Below are positions 1 through 11,466 of a DNA stretch of 64,000 bases, piece by piece. The notes under the pieces are model-generated. The model saw nothing but the letters and a program-made list of their open reading frames with translations, was not told where the DNA came from and ran no database searches. Every line of letters starts with the position of its first letter. Positions within the stretch are counted from its first letter, which is position 1. The DNA comes from Paraconiothyrium sp. Pb-2020 (lineage: Eukaryota > Ascomycota > Dothideomycetes > Pleosporales > Didymosphaeriaceae): contig JAJUBI010000003.1 of the NCBI GenBank assembly GCA_022419385.1, positions 558,001 to 622,000 of the forward strand, written 5' to 3'. A program made the translations under genes and the position numbers.

Positions 1-820
1 CATCAGTGGATATTCGGACCTACTTAAGCTCATCGGGAACTCACATGTTCGCGTCCAGCTACGTGACAGCACTGACCTCGGATGAAATCAAGGATTAGTG
101 AACAGTGCTGAAAGACACGGACGGCTTGGCATGCGATGGCCGTTGAGATCTATTGTCTTCGGGGTGATTTACATACCATTTTAGCTTTGACGATGTCAAA
201 CAACATTATTTCCATGAAAGAATGATCATAGAGAACCTCTAGGTGTAACGAAAACAAATTCATGCTTTTCAATATGCGCGTATACCAACGAGAAAGAAGG
301 GTGCTCAGTACGGTGATGTTCACTAATCAATTTGCAAGCTGCGACCTTACCGCAGATAGCGTATATATTGAGATCTCTTCTGGTCAGTGTAGTGGATGGT
401 GGTTTTGATTTCATCTACCTGTATTGAACGAGTTGCGGGACGGAAAGGTATTTCGCAGTATCCTGGTAGTCAATTTGCACAATGTCATTTTTAAAGCAAA
501 TATTCTGGACTTACATGTCTGCTGCGCCTCCGTAAGCTTGGAGCCTCCAGCCCTAAGATCAGTCTCCGCCGATTCAGTTGGAACATAACGTTGAGATTGT
601 CCCAGTCTTTACTGTCAGCCTCAATCATATGCCCTAGGTAAGTCGTGGAATCTCGGACAAACATTCAGTCCACGTCTTGCGGGGCCTATGGGTCTTCAAA
701 CGCGAAAAGCATAAAGAGAGGTCATTTATCCCCTTCACTGTAACCCAGCACGAAAACTATATGAAGTCTTTAGTCGAACGACGAATATTACAAATGGCTA
801 GCTTTTGGCAATGCCTTTAA
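1..820. other. left-edge non-coding stretch
   Basis: No convincing gene seen. Open frames are short and do not resemble a known family. The last part probably contains the promoter and original start of the broken crotonase-family gene that follows. Confidence 0.5.
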
Positions 821-1737
821 ATAAGCACCTACACTCTCCTCGCGGCTGTCAGCGCCTTCCAACTCCCCGAATATGCCGGTTTGAAGACGTCTCTCAACAT
901 CAGCATACTGGAAATAACATTCCATAACGCTGATTCTGCTGTAAACCTTTGGAATCAGAATACATCGAATGGATTGACGGATATTGTGAAACGGCTCCAG
1001 CGAGACAACGAAACTAAGGTTGTCGTCTTCAAAAGTGACGTCCGAGATTTTTCATGGCTCATCTCGATCTGTCGATGCCTGATCTAGGTATGTAGTGTTT
1101 CGAGTACACGCTCAGGTTTGCTTGCACGATTCTGAATAGTGGTGCAGTCGATGCTGTCCCAGCTTTTGCTGAGCTCATGTTCAACATTTCTACCCTTCCC
1201 CAAGTCACCATCGGTGCAGTAGAGGGAAGAACCCGTGGCGCAGGGAACGAATTGCTTATCGCTCTCGATATGCGCTTTGCAACGAAGAACGATACCCTTT
1301 TCAGACAACCTGGAGTCGGAAATGGACTGTTTCCGGGTGGAGGAGGTAGTCAGTTTCTCGCAGGGCTAATCAGACAAGGACTCGCTTTAGAGTATATCCT
1401 CAGTGCAAATGATGTCAATGCATGTGAAGCCGAAAAAATCAGATGGATCAACAAAGCATTTAATACTGCTGAAGACATGCACCTCTACATCAACCGGCTG
1501 ACTTCACGTCTGCGACTGTTCCCGCAATCGGCCTTGTCTGGAGCAAAAACTTCCGTCAATCGCCGTTCATCACCGACGCTTGAAGAGATTCTCCGCGATG
1601 CGACCGCCTTCCGAAAGCAGCTGGTCAAGCCCACCGTACAAAAGTTGGGCGGCAAGGCGAATGCACTCATAGAAGAATCGTCTCAATTTGACGTTGGGCT
1701 CAACTTGGGTGACATCATTCCTCAGTTGTATAATTAA
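821..1737 (+). pseudogene. secreted enoyl-CoA hydratase/isomerase-like (crotonase family) gene, frameshifted
   Basis: The first exon reads like a short hydrophobic leader (AAVSAFQLPEYAGLK) followed by the start of a crotonase fold, ending in KVVVFKSDV near 1040. A probable intron lies at about 1087-1145 (GTATGT to GTGCAG). The second exon encodes VPAFAELMFNISTLPQVTIG, VEGRTRGAGNELLIALD and further fold elements, which is the oxyanion-hole region of the family. Two defects are visible. After KSDVRDF the frame must shift by one base inside a run of five T near 1050-1056 to read on as MAHLDLSMPDL. No ATG lies in the frame of the leader, because a TAA sits at 818-820. Members hydrate or isomerise enoyl-CoA thioesters; this fungal subgroup with a leader is poorly characterised. 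It is either a pseudogene or an intact gene with base-call errors. Assignment to the superfamily is fairly secure; the substrate is unknown. Confidence 0.7.
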
Positions 1738-2881
1738 AATGGATGGAATACGGAAAGTGCAATGTAGGAAGGTAGTTCAATGGCATGTGTTGAGGTCGGC
1801 AAGGCGTCGAAGGAGAAATGGAGAACGGCTACCTAGACACAGCTTGGAACCACAGCATTAACTGCCTAGTTAGTTGTTCCATATTACATCATTCGTCTGT
1901 CGTTACGATGTAAGTTCCTTGTCAGTGTAAAGTGATAAAATTCCCGCTAGATTGCATCGCCTGTGCAGCTTTGCCACACATTCCTCGTGTCAACCTCTGC
2001 AACGCGTCTCATCTCAATATCGATAACTCGACGACCAGAGGATGCTCATTGAGAAATTTTAGGTCATGGACTTATTGATACGAACTATTGCCTGATCGGA
2101 GTTGATCTGGGAGTTCATACCCAATGGTTTTCAAATGGACGTGGGCCTTCCCACCTGCACCAGACAAAATACTAAAATTCTGCTCTGTCGTAAAACTGCT
2201 GAGTCTTTTTCGAGACACATGAAGGGTTCGTATCGCACGTGCCGGGTAACCTTTTTTATCGCCGCAGCCCTTCACTCATAGCCCGTGCGTTGCCTCATCT
2301 AGTTAGCGCATCCTTCCCATCCCGCCGACCTGGGCAACCTCAACCGTCTTACCCTCCAGGAACTCTCATCAGAGCAAGTTTTTCACATACGTGCTTATGC
2401 GGATGTCGATACAACCCGCATAGCATGCATAGTGTTCGCTGAAACACACACGCGACGTCTTGACCCATAGCACCGGCAGCCAAGCCGTCGCATCGCGCGC
2501 TTCAGGAACCACTCTGCGCGATATAACACCAAACACCCGGTGTTCTCCCGTACGCAAACACCTATGCGCGTGGCACGGAGACCCGCGGTTCGTGCTGGAA
2601 TCTAAGCTTAAACAGACGGCGCCGCACGTGGTGAGCGCTGGAGCTCCAGCGCTGCGGGCAGCGAACCCTGATCGCGTATTGACACAACGGAAAGACGGAA
2701 AGACATAAAGACAACACTAGCGTTGGAGAGCATTTGAAGCACCGCCTGCTCGTACCAGACAAGAACTTTCTAGGCCATCGACTACACCAACTACATCAGA
2801 CGAGCACGCTGGTTCCCTGGCTGGCAGAACCTTGATAAACACCGAAACAGGTTCACTAGGCTAACTCTCCGATCCTACGCC
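1738..2881. other. intergenic, no gene recognised
   Basis: Several overlapping 60-80 codon frames occur here on both strands, but none shows a family motif, a good start context or splice structure. The last 100 bases look like a normal 5' leader for the small membrane protein at 2882. Confidence 0.5.
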
Positions 2882-3130
2882 ATGGGAGAAAAAAGCGACC
2901 TCTTCGCCCAACAACTCACCATCACCGTCATCATCCTCTTCGGCATCCTCTTTGTGCTGCTCTTACTGCTCGTCGCAATATCGCTGCAGACATGGGCACT
3001 CTGGAAACTCGCACGGAGCGTTGTGGAATCGAACACCGAAGATGGCGGAAGGAGGAGGAGTAGTGCGTGGATGGGGACGGAGGGCCAAAGGACGCTGGTG
3101 GGAGCGGACGAGAAGGAGAGGTTCGAGTAG
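2882..3130 (+). CDS. small single-pass membrane protein, hypothetical
   Basis: An 82-residue frame starts at an ATG in good fungal context (CGCCATGG). Residues about 12-40 form one strongly hydrophobic helix (LTITVIILFGILFVLLLLLV). The tail is polar and basic, rich in Arg, Glu and Gly, and probably cytosolic. No family was recognised. Small one-helix proteins of this kind are common but badly annotated in fungi. The main support is the strong start context and the clean transmembrane segment directly behind the start; there is no homology support. The opposite strand carries equally long frames here, so a chance frame cannot be excluded. Confidence 0.4.
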   Translation: MGEKSDLFAQQLTITVIILFGILFVLLLLLVAISLQTWALWKLARSVVESNTEDGGRRRSSAWMGTEGQRTLVGADEKERFE

Positions 3131-4209
3131 TGGAAGAATAGAGAAGGGAGGGACATTGGAGGGGCGGTGTGCGTGGGGTAATGGCCGAAGGGCATGGTAG
3201 AGAAGATTGGAACTTCTGGGTGTGAGCGGGAAAATTCCAGAGGTGGCTTCGAGAAAGAGATGGAAGGAGACATACAGGTGAGCAGTGTGCGACTGTGCGT
3301 GGTATATGCACGCTGATGATTTATGAATAAGGATGGTTATGCGTCACTGCACTGTCTGACTGAAACGGAGAAGTTGACAAGATTGACGACAGAGAGCGAG
3401 AATTCCTTTTAATGGATCTGTATATATACATGCACAAATAAGCTTAAAAGGACTTAAAGCAGCTTTTCAGAATGCTAGTAAAGCAGGCAAGATGAACTAG
3501 TATGAAATTGTTCCATTGAACGTTGCTCGATATGTTCTTATCTCAGCAATATATTATTCGAAGGCCTACAATGCACTTGGTCATTTTGGGAATATCTGAG
3601 TAATCATCATATACAAAGGTAATGGTTCTGGCAGGATTAGAGATCGAGGTAACAATCCTACTTGCGCCGGTATCTCAACATACGCAGTCCCCGGCAGAAG
3701 GCATGAAAGCGAAGTAAAGAGGGACGGAGAGTGGAAGAAGGAGAAGGCGGCTATAGGCATATGAGAAAATAACACATGCTTACGTCTTTGGAAGCAGCGA
3801 TGGGAGTGATGTTGTAGACACCTTGCGGGGACGGAGCACTCCTGGGACATGAGTGCCTATGGATGATGCGTAGGAATGAGGACTGTACCGCCCATGTGAA
3901 AACGAAGTCATTTAGCAGATTGTAGGGGGCCGACAATGTGATTAATGTTCTAGCTTGAGGAGGAAAGCGAACGTCCTTGGGATGCGTGTGCGGAACGTCT
4001 TGCGTTGATACCCAGCATGGAAGGTGGTACAGTGTATTGAGTAGGACTGGAATAGCCTATCATCCAGAGGCTTGGTGGTGGCTGCTTAACACATTGATAA
4101 GCTGCAGCTACCCCGCGCTGCAAGATCAGGACAAGTGTATAACTCAGCAAGCACGTATGCCGCTCTTTTTACCTTGTGATCTAAGTGCAACTTAGAATGG
4201 GAGGTTTCG
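3131..4209. other. intergenic, no gene recognised
   Basis: No open frame with motifs. The part next to 4210 presumably carries the former promoter of the broken HET gene. Confidence 0.5.
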
Positions 4210-6167
4210 ATGAAGTTACCTACTCCTTCTACAGGGGAGCTTCTTCTCTACTTTGTTCTTCTCCTCTTGAGCCTTCCTCTTCTACCCCTGCTATGGATCG
4301 CCCTCATCCTGTTTGGCCTTAAGAGGGGCGTTCGTAAACAAAAATCTATGAAGTTCATTGCCAAGGACACCGGCGTGATGATTTTGTCCGCTACTAAAGG
4401 CCTGTTCTCCGCCCTGTTGTATATTCTCTCTCAGTTTGCCATCCGGATCCGTAAGGACTTAGCCACCAATTTTCGTCCTGGGCACGGTAGGACGGCACTC
4501 CGACACGAAGGGAGTCACGATGGCACAATTGAAGACATTATTTCGCCAAGACGACCCTATCGATACCAGTCCCTGGGTGTGGAATCCAATATCAGACTTC
4601 TTGATGTATACCCAGGCTCATTCGGCGATGCTGTCCGAGGTGAGATCGTTATCGCTGACCTCTCATCAACGCCAGCCTACGACGCTCTGTCTTATACTTG
4701 GGCAGATAGGACCGGTGATACCGAACGATCCAAAGAAATATCGTGTGTTGATGATGACAGCGTCATTCGGATTACAAAGAATTGTGAGGCAGCAATACGA
4801 CGGCTCCGGCTTCCTAGTGCTAAGAGGCGGGTTTGGATCGATGCGATTTGCATTAATCAAGATAGTGACGATGAGCGGCATCATCAGGTCTCGTTGATGT
4901 CCAAAATCTATGTAAGCGCGCGACGTATAGTCATCTATAATGGCGAAGCGACGAGTGATACCGACCTACTATATGACTGGCTCAACCATTGGATGAAAAA
5001 GAGATCCATATCCCCTCGATCGGGATCTTTGAGGATATCGACCAATCGGACCTCGGTACACCGAGTGGTGCGGCAAGGGGTTGGAATGGGTTAGGTCTCC
5101 TCAAGTTTTGGATCAATATTGCGATGGCGCCGTGGCAGCTTTGGAACACTGCGGGGGCACGATTTTCTTCTCTGCTTGTCCACCCAAAGCCTAATCGAAA
5201 GATCATTCTCTCGAACTCACAAATATGCCGCCTCGTGAGCAACTACTTCGAACGACGCTGGTTCAAAAGAGTTTGGGTCTTGCAAGAGGCTGCTCTTCCC
5301 GATGTCCACAGACTCAGGGTCATATGTGGCACAAGAATCACCACTGGCGAAAGAGCACTGTATGTTTGCTCCCTTCTACAGGATCAAAGGTCGTTCAGTC
5401 TTGTGCGAATCTTTGTTTTAGTGCGGAAAAGAGTGCAAGGCTCCCAAAGATCGTATCTTCTTGACACTCTTATCGAGGCAAGAAATCGCGAATGCACAGA
5501 CCCACGCGACCAGATCTTTGGTGTCTTAAGCATAGCGCGCGGGCTAGACAAGGGGAAGTACCCTGAATTGAAGGCGAATTATGGCCAATCGGTATCCACG
5601 GTATTCACCAACTACTCGGCTTTCTTGATACGACACCACGGTCCAGGCTTCTTCCTCTCTTTGATCAAATCGCGGCCGAAACAGGACGGACTTCCATCCT
5701 GGGCGGCAGACTGGAGTGTGCCATGGCCTAACTATAGAGCGATTAGAGGAAGAGATTTTCCCGCTGGGTCACGATCCGTGAATGTCTCTGATGGCGGAGC
5801 AGAATTTAGCCAGGAGAACGGACGAGAGATCTTGAAGCTTGAAAGACGAAGGATTCTTCAGGCTTAATTCACCAGAAATGGGCACATGGATGATTCAGAT
5901 GAAACGCACATTGAAGAAGTGCAAAGTCTTCCGGAAGAGGAGGTCTTGATCGAGATGTATCCTGGACTGGCTGCTCTTCTCAAGAAAGTTGCCGAATACT
6001 ATGTCTTTGTTCGCATCTGCCCACATGCTCTCTCAGAGAGTGGTGTTGAGTTACTTATAGAAATGTGGAGTCGCGTCGTATTGGACGGCGAGTACCTGGA
6101 ACAAAGCGGGTATGATGCCCGGGACTTGGCTTATCTAAGCTCTTCAGAGCTTTTCAGCATTATTTAA
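4210..6167 (+). pseudogene. HET-domain (heterokaryon incompatibility) protein with N-terminal membrane segments, frameshifted and with premature stop
   Basis: The gene starts at ATG 4210. Residues about 8-40 and 55-80 are hydrophobic and probably membrane-spanning. The HET domain (PF06985 type) follows with its hallmarks: AYDALSYTWAD, RRVWIDAICINQDSDDERHHQ, then VSLMSKIYVSARRIVIYNG. At about 4975-4990 the frame must drop by one base to continue as DEKEIHIPSIGIFEDIDQ. Downstream, FKRVWVLQEAALP and the RDQIFGVLSIA segment keep the family order. At 5865-5867 a TAA interrupts the frame, and in-frame sequence resumes directly as FTRNGHM and runs to 6167. HET proteins trigger allorecognition cell death after fusion of unlike hyphae, and they often decay or vary in presence. 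With one indel and one stop codon the copy is very likely inactive. No intron that would remove either defect could be found. Confidence 0.85.
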
Positions 6168-6445
6168 TGGCAGTTACCTGCCCGCTATCCCGCTTTCTAA
6201 AAGCAGAAGAGGGCGGACAATAAGTAGGTAAAAGCCCTGAAACAGTTGAGTGTAGTGTATTTGAATCGAGGAAAAGTCAAACACGGGTACGTAGCGATAA
6301 ACAACGCGCACAAGTGGTGGGAACAGCAGTAATCCTGAAGAAATGAGAAGACAGAAAGTACGCAACGCGGATTGAAGAAATGCTAGGACAACAAGGTAGG
6401 AGAACGAACACAGGATAGAGAAACATTACAATGCAGTCTTCACCG

Positions 6446-8716
6446 CTACCGCGACCGCGAGTTTTCCAGCGTTTGTCTCAGCGCCGAAAACTCCTCCCTC
6501 AGCAACGCCATCTCTTCGCGTAATCTCCGATGTTCTTCTCTCAGCTCTTGCTCGCCTGTGGGAGACGCCGCTCTCCTCCTGACTACCGGCTGGCAGCTCT
6601 CCCTCTTGCGCTTCTCCGGTTTCTCCAGCCGTTCTTGTACGCGACCCCGCTTCTTCTCGTCGTACCCTTCTTCACATCTCAGCTCCTGAGCATGTAGTCC
6701 CCGTTCGAAGCTGAAGTCTCTCTTCTCTCGCCCACCGGGTGGCGCTGGGAATGGACTTCTTTCACCAAGGTTACTTTTCCGCTCCATCCACTTATGGCCA
6801 TCATCGCCCTCCTCCCACGAAAAGCTGCGATTAGTGAAAGAAACTCGGCGAGACGGAGGGGGTGAGTGGCTCTGCCTCACCGGCGAAGGCAACGGTCGAG
6901 AGAAGTTAGGGCTCGCAGGAGAAGAAGTTTGGGCTCTGATGATTGAGAGCGAAGGCTCGGCCTGTATATTGGCACTTGCGTGCCTGTATCCAACAGGATT
7001 ACTCCTTCCCGTTGGCTTTTGTTTTTTAGGCGGTGTCACCCATATGTCCGAGTCTGATGATTGTGAGTATACCGATGGAGAAGGGGACGGTGAGCGGGAT
7101 TGCGACACTCGTAGTGCATCGGCAAAGAATACATCGAATACTTGGCGAGAGTCTGTCCTTCGGAGTGCGTCTTGAACTGCAACAGCAGTAGGGCTTGTGG
7201 GTGCTACCGGTACAGGACGACGGGGTATGGAGGGTTTAGAAGGATCCTTGAATGTCTCTGTTGCTATCCTCGGCCGAAGGAATGATCGTCTTCTTACAGG
7301 CTCAAGCGGTGCTTCGAATTGGGAGGATGGTCCATTCAGAATCTCCGACCTTCTGCGGCCAAGACACGACGTCTCCGGCTTCGGCGAGAAAATATCTCTT
7401 CCACCATCAAAGTGGATATGACGTCTCGCTCCTGGTCTTTCTGGAGAAACCGCTTTCCTCATGACAGTGCCTGACGCTCCCTCTAGCCCTTCGCTCGATG
7501 ACGTTTCGTAGTGTGCAAATGTGGACTTCAGCACCGGGTAGTCCTCCTCTCTATCCTCGAAACAAATCGACAAAGAGCGGTTCTGGTTAGGCAGCACCGA
7601 AGGTGCGCTCATGTCGCTTATCCAATCGAGCGCAACAATGGGCAGACCCATCTCTACCTTATACACCAACAGGCCGATCATATTGAAGACAAGCACGTTG
7701 CCAGTCTGACATCCAATCGCAATGAATATCTCTGTGACTTCATATTTCCCGTCTGCGTCTTCTCGAGTGGAGCCACCACCAAGGAGCATATGTTCATCGC
7801 TTCGGCCCCTCGACACCAAAGAGCCAGCTGACAAGATAGCCAAGCATGTAGCAGGCGCATCGACGTGCTACGTCCTGAGCACCCGTCCGCGTCCTTCTAG
7901 GTCTACCAGCCGACAGCGTCCATCATGACCCACGCTGACTGCTCGAGCCTCATACCCTGGGATGAACTCAGCAGCGGTGACTCCACCCATCGCCGCTTTA
8001 TGTAGCTTCCTGATGCATCCGACCCGGATCGGCCGAAGCAGCAATGCTTGCCTCTGATCCTGGTAAACGTTTTGGTATGACTGGCGGCATGTGGGAAGCG
8101 CTAGCCTATACAGCGAGAGCGTACCGTCCTGGAACCCCAGAAGAAACGAGGTGTGTGATGGGATCGTGGTCCCATTTGACTGGAAGGTACCGAATGCTGC
8201 AGGAGATCTCGCGTCTGCTGGTTGGAAGCTTACTGAGGCACTGCCGCCAGACCTCAAATCTTGCAAGTATATCTTCGGTGGCGCAGGCGACGCGGAAAGT
8301 AGAATGTTTCCATCCGGGGAGATAGAGAGGATGTTAGGCGGTGAAGGGTGTATTTGAGGTGGCGGGAGGAGCTCGCCCGTTGGAATGCAGTAGGCTTGTA
8401 TGGATGTACTGAGCGTGGTGGTGAAGTAAAGAATGCGCGAGTCTGGCGAAAAGACAAGCAGACGAGGCTCCCCCTCGTAGCTCTTTAGCGCATATTTCTT
8501 ATCGCCTCTGCGCGCAGGGTCGTGGAAGATGACGAGCTGGCTGTCGGCGACCGCTAGCAAGCTACTATTGTCTTTTGCTGGCCGGGCGTTCACGATCCCG
8601 TCCGATGCGCATTCAAACAGTGTCCGATCTCCTGCGGAGCTGCTGTGTGCGTAGATGGCGCTTGGTGTGGCAATGAATAAGCTGGAGGCGGCAGGCAGCT
8701 GGTCTGCGCCCGTCAT
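6446..8716 (-). pseudogene. WD40-repeat protein with C-terminal coiled coil, interrupted by one TAG codon
   Basis: Read from ATG 8716 (MTGADQLPAAS). The first 283 codons give a beta-propeller region (LFIATPSAIYAHSS, LLVFSPDSRILYFTT, VSVGHDGRCRLVDL). A TAG at 7868-7870 stands where I expect Trp in GRVLRT-W-HVDAPATC. Reading continues in the same frame through FIAIGCQTGNVLVFN, a long Ser/Pro/Arg-rich disordered stretch, and a final coiled coil (about the last 35 residues, LREEHRRLREEMALLREEF). The frame is otherwise perfectly continuous over 2.2 kb, so a single TGG to TAG change or a base-call error is the simplest reading. No plausible intron removes the stop. The layout of propeller, linker and coiled coil recalls gamma-tubulin-adaptor (NEDD1-like) proteins, but I cannot prove that. 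An upstream ATG at 8825 lies in another frame; the true N-terminus is uncertain. Confidence 0.75.
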
Positions 8717-8969
8717 GATATACACCGTGGATTAGTGATGCAAGCTGTAGGTATCGATTGGTAGCATCGGGTGCGTTTAGCTGGGAGACCCCATTAGAGC
8801 GCAGAATAATGGGCGACCAGGGCATCCGCTTGGCAGTTGGTATTATGGAAAGAGCACCGCACGCGGAAGGAAGAGCGATTGATAATGCAGAAGGCCATTG
8901 AGCGGATCCGCAGAATGTGAAAAGTTATCATGTTCGCGTTACCTTCGTAAAGACATGCAATCCACTCTC

Positions 8970-9863
8970 CTACCAACAACTCCTCTCCTCAAAGCCCAAG
9001 CCGTCACACTTTCTGCTCTTCTCACACCCCGCCTTCCACCCGTTCCACCCCTGCAGTCTGCTCAAGATATCATGCGCATAGTAATTGCTCTTTCCGCTGT
9101 CAGTTGACAAGTCCTCATTATCAATGTGACCCGTATTATACACATGAGCAGCCGCATACGGATTCCCGTTAATGAGCTGCGTATTAACCCACGTCAGCTC
9201 GGAGGGAGAAGAAGCATCGCAGTTGAAGTACGACAAGAAGCCGGGGACGCTAGGCGTTCCGTAGATGCCATCCTCAATCATCGCTTTGATGCTGGTCCTG
9301 GGGGATGATGGGTCGAAGCGTGTAGACCCACGGTGTTGCATCAGGCCGCAGGCAGTGTCTTCTGTGCAGTGGATTGAGACATTGCCACTGGACTGGTGGG
9401 AATTAGTGCTGAGCCATGGTGAAGCGGAAAGGGGGTAAATATGAACCTCTTGCTGAATGATAGCCAGGATTAACCGTGCATCGACTTTGCTGTCGGATGC
9501 GACCTCCTTTATGGCGACCTGAAGGTCGTCGTTGTACTCGTCCCCACCATTCGCGGTTTTAATGACAGGTTCGTTGATCTCCCAGAGTTGGTCGAAGGTA
9601 AGCCAGCCTTCCTTTCCGGGAAAGTCTTTGGCCTTTGGTCCAACGCAGCTGTAGACGCTGGTGGGGTCATTGGAGGCCACAGGTCCTTTCTTCACTGACG
9701 GCAAAGTCACTTCACTCTGATTGTCTTTGGTGTACTCCGTATACCATGCATCTTGAAGATCACTATGAAGCTGAGACGAGGATGTACCATAGCCTTGGTG
9801 TTTTTGAAAAGGCCAGGCCAAAGAGAAAGGTAAGAAAAAGGGTATATACTGAGAAGACCGCAT
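8970..9863 (-). CDS. secreted lytic-transglycosylase-like (SLT/lysozyme-fold) protein
   Basis: The start at ATG 9863 gives a signal peptide of about 20 residues (MRSSQYIPFFLPFSLAWPF). An intron at 9393-9446 (54 nt, branch CTAAT, ends CCACCAG) is inferred, leaving 279 residues. The conserved core is VDARLILAIIQQE joined to SSGNVSIHCTEDTACGLMQ, the transglycosylase-type motif in which the Glu (about residue 139) would be catalytic and the downstream GLMQ is typical. The region TSIKAMIEDGIYGT, followed by Asn/Tyr-rich segments and VYNTGHIDNEDLS, also fits fungal members. Several Cys pairs suggest disulfides, as expected for a secreted protein. Members are thought to cleave peptidoglycan or chitin-like glycans; the substrate in fungi is unproven. 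The intron contains no stop and is a multiple of three, so a longer product is possible if it is retained. Confidence 0.75.
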   Translation of the reverse strand: MRSSQYIPFFLPFSLAWPFQKHQGYGTSSSQLHSDLQDAWYTEYTKDNQSEVTLPSVKKGPVASNDPTSVYSCVGPKAKDFPGKEGWLTFDQLWEINEPVIKTANGGDEYNDDLQVAIKEVASDSKVDARLILAIIQQEVHIYPLSASPWLSTNSHQSSGNVSIHCTEDTACGLMQHRGSTRFDPSSPRTSIKAMIEDGIYGTPSVPGFLSYFNCDASSPSELTWVNTQLINGNPYAAAHVYNTGHIDNEDLSTDSGKSNYYAHDILSRLQGWNGWKAGCEKSRKCDGLGFEERSCW

Positions 9864-11466
9864 GATGCACTTCGAACAAGGACTTGAGAATGGAACAAAG
9901 AAACTCAACACTCAAGACATCGAGGACACGCCAGCTCTTAAAAGTCGCAAAAAGCCAGGTGTATGTCTCACACATCACATCACGTCTTCGCGCCCCCGCC
10001 GGCAAGAAGCGAGTACGCACGCCGCATCGCTACACTCATCCTCGGACTCTTCCAGATTAGGTGCCTCTGAAACGCGACCGTATTGCAGCTAAGCACTACG
10101 CTTCCTGTTCACCTCAAGGACGGTAAGGTGGCGTCGCCGAGAGGAGGCAAGTGGATTGGTGGAGGTATGAACTCCATCAATAAAGGTCGGTCGAGACGGC
10201 ACGTTTTCCGCGAACAGACAGACGTGTTGGGGTGGAGAGTCAGTAAGAGCCGAGAACAGCTGGGCGTGGTGCAAAGGGAAAAGGACAGGTGTCGGGCGCT
10301 GTTGGCTGCAGGTCTGTGTAGCTGCGGCTGCAGGAACTCAGCCGCGGAGTTTAAAGGTGCGCCGGATGCTACGCCGTACCCGTATGCAGTACGCTGCTGT
10401 AGAATAGTGATGTCTTTCATGTGAAACAGTAGCTCGACGCACTGCCGCAACTGAATGGCATATCGAGAAGTGTCAGCGGAAGCGTGACCGGATAGTAAGC
10501 ATCTGAGGTTCACTTCGGATGTTGTGGAGTTGAGATGCGGAGACCCTGCGCCGAGGAGTTCGGAGGCGAAGCTGCTAGCCTATGTGAGCGTAGCCTTGCC
10601 ATGAGCGATCCAGGCACGACCTGCAGCAGCTGTGAGCTTCTAACCGCCTAGTTTACTACACTTTTGGCCTGCATGTTCTAGATCCACGGGTCTTGCGAAA
10701 TCCTAAAAGCATACGCGATTGACTCCAGAAGCAGCAGCACAAGAGTCCAGCAACATTACCCTACGATGTGGTTGAACCTACTGGCGTCACACTTCGGTCT
10801 TAAGTCGACATTGCCAGCTCACGGTGGCCAGCACTAAAACGTGGAGAGACTCTCGCATCAACATGGCAGGCTACCTTGAATGCCAGATTGCGGCTTTGAG
10901 TACACATGGTAAGATTAGTCGCCCTGGGTTGCCTCAGGTCCACCATTCTTATAGCCAATCTTCCCGAGATTTTAACGTCAGGCAACGAGGATCTAGTGCC
11001 AAAAAGTATAGTCCTTTGTGTAGGCCACTGTGATTCATGAGATATGCTGACATCACATCGTATGTTATGCAAATACACCAGCGAGCGTCGTGTTGCAGAA
11101 CCAGCTGAGTGAACCGGGCGATTTGTGTTGGAATCGTTGCTGTGCGGGACCCTAGTAATGGCACATCACGTGGGCTCTTCAGGACACAGAGCCTACCACA
11201 TCTGCTAGCGTGCAATGCGAGAAATAGGTTGTATCCTAGAAGTGACTGGTCACGACTGTTGAGGTGGTGCGGTGACTGGCCGTTGCACCGAAACCGAGGC
11301 CAGGTGAAGGGCGTTCGCCTTGAAAGGGGTCTAAGTACAGCTGGAGAATACTGATAGGCGGCATAGCACGACGGAAGTGCTCATGGCTGGAGTACCGGAC
11401 GAAAGCTGATTCGAGATCGTGAATGTGGAAATGCCATTGAAACCATCGCTACTGGGTGTACATGCT
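9864..11466. other. intergenic, no gene recognised
   Basis: Frames of up to 134 codons exist (for example minus strand 10109-10513), but they are low-complexity, lack motifs and overlap equally long frames on the other strand. It is probably the promoter of the 9863 gene and the 3' side of the desaturase gene. Confidence 0.5.

Noticed and set aside
3581..3850. 89-codon minus-strand frame
   Set aside because: Low-information sequence without a start context or motif.
7825..7870. A short intron removing the TAG of the WD40 gene
   Set aside because: The only GT...AG pair (44 nt) changes the frame and leads to an early stop.
10083..10513. Two overlapping frames of 113 and 134 codons on opposite strands
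   Set aside because: Neither has a domain, a signal peptide or splice context; typical of GC-rich non-coding sequence.
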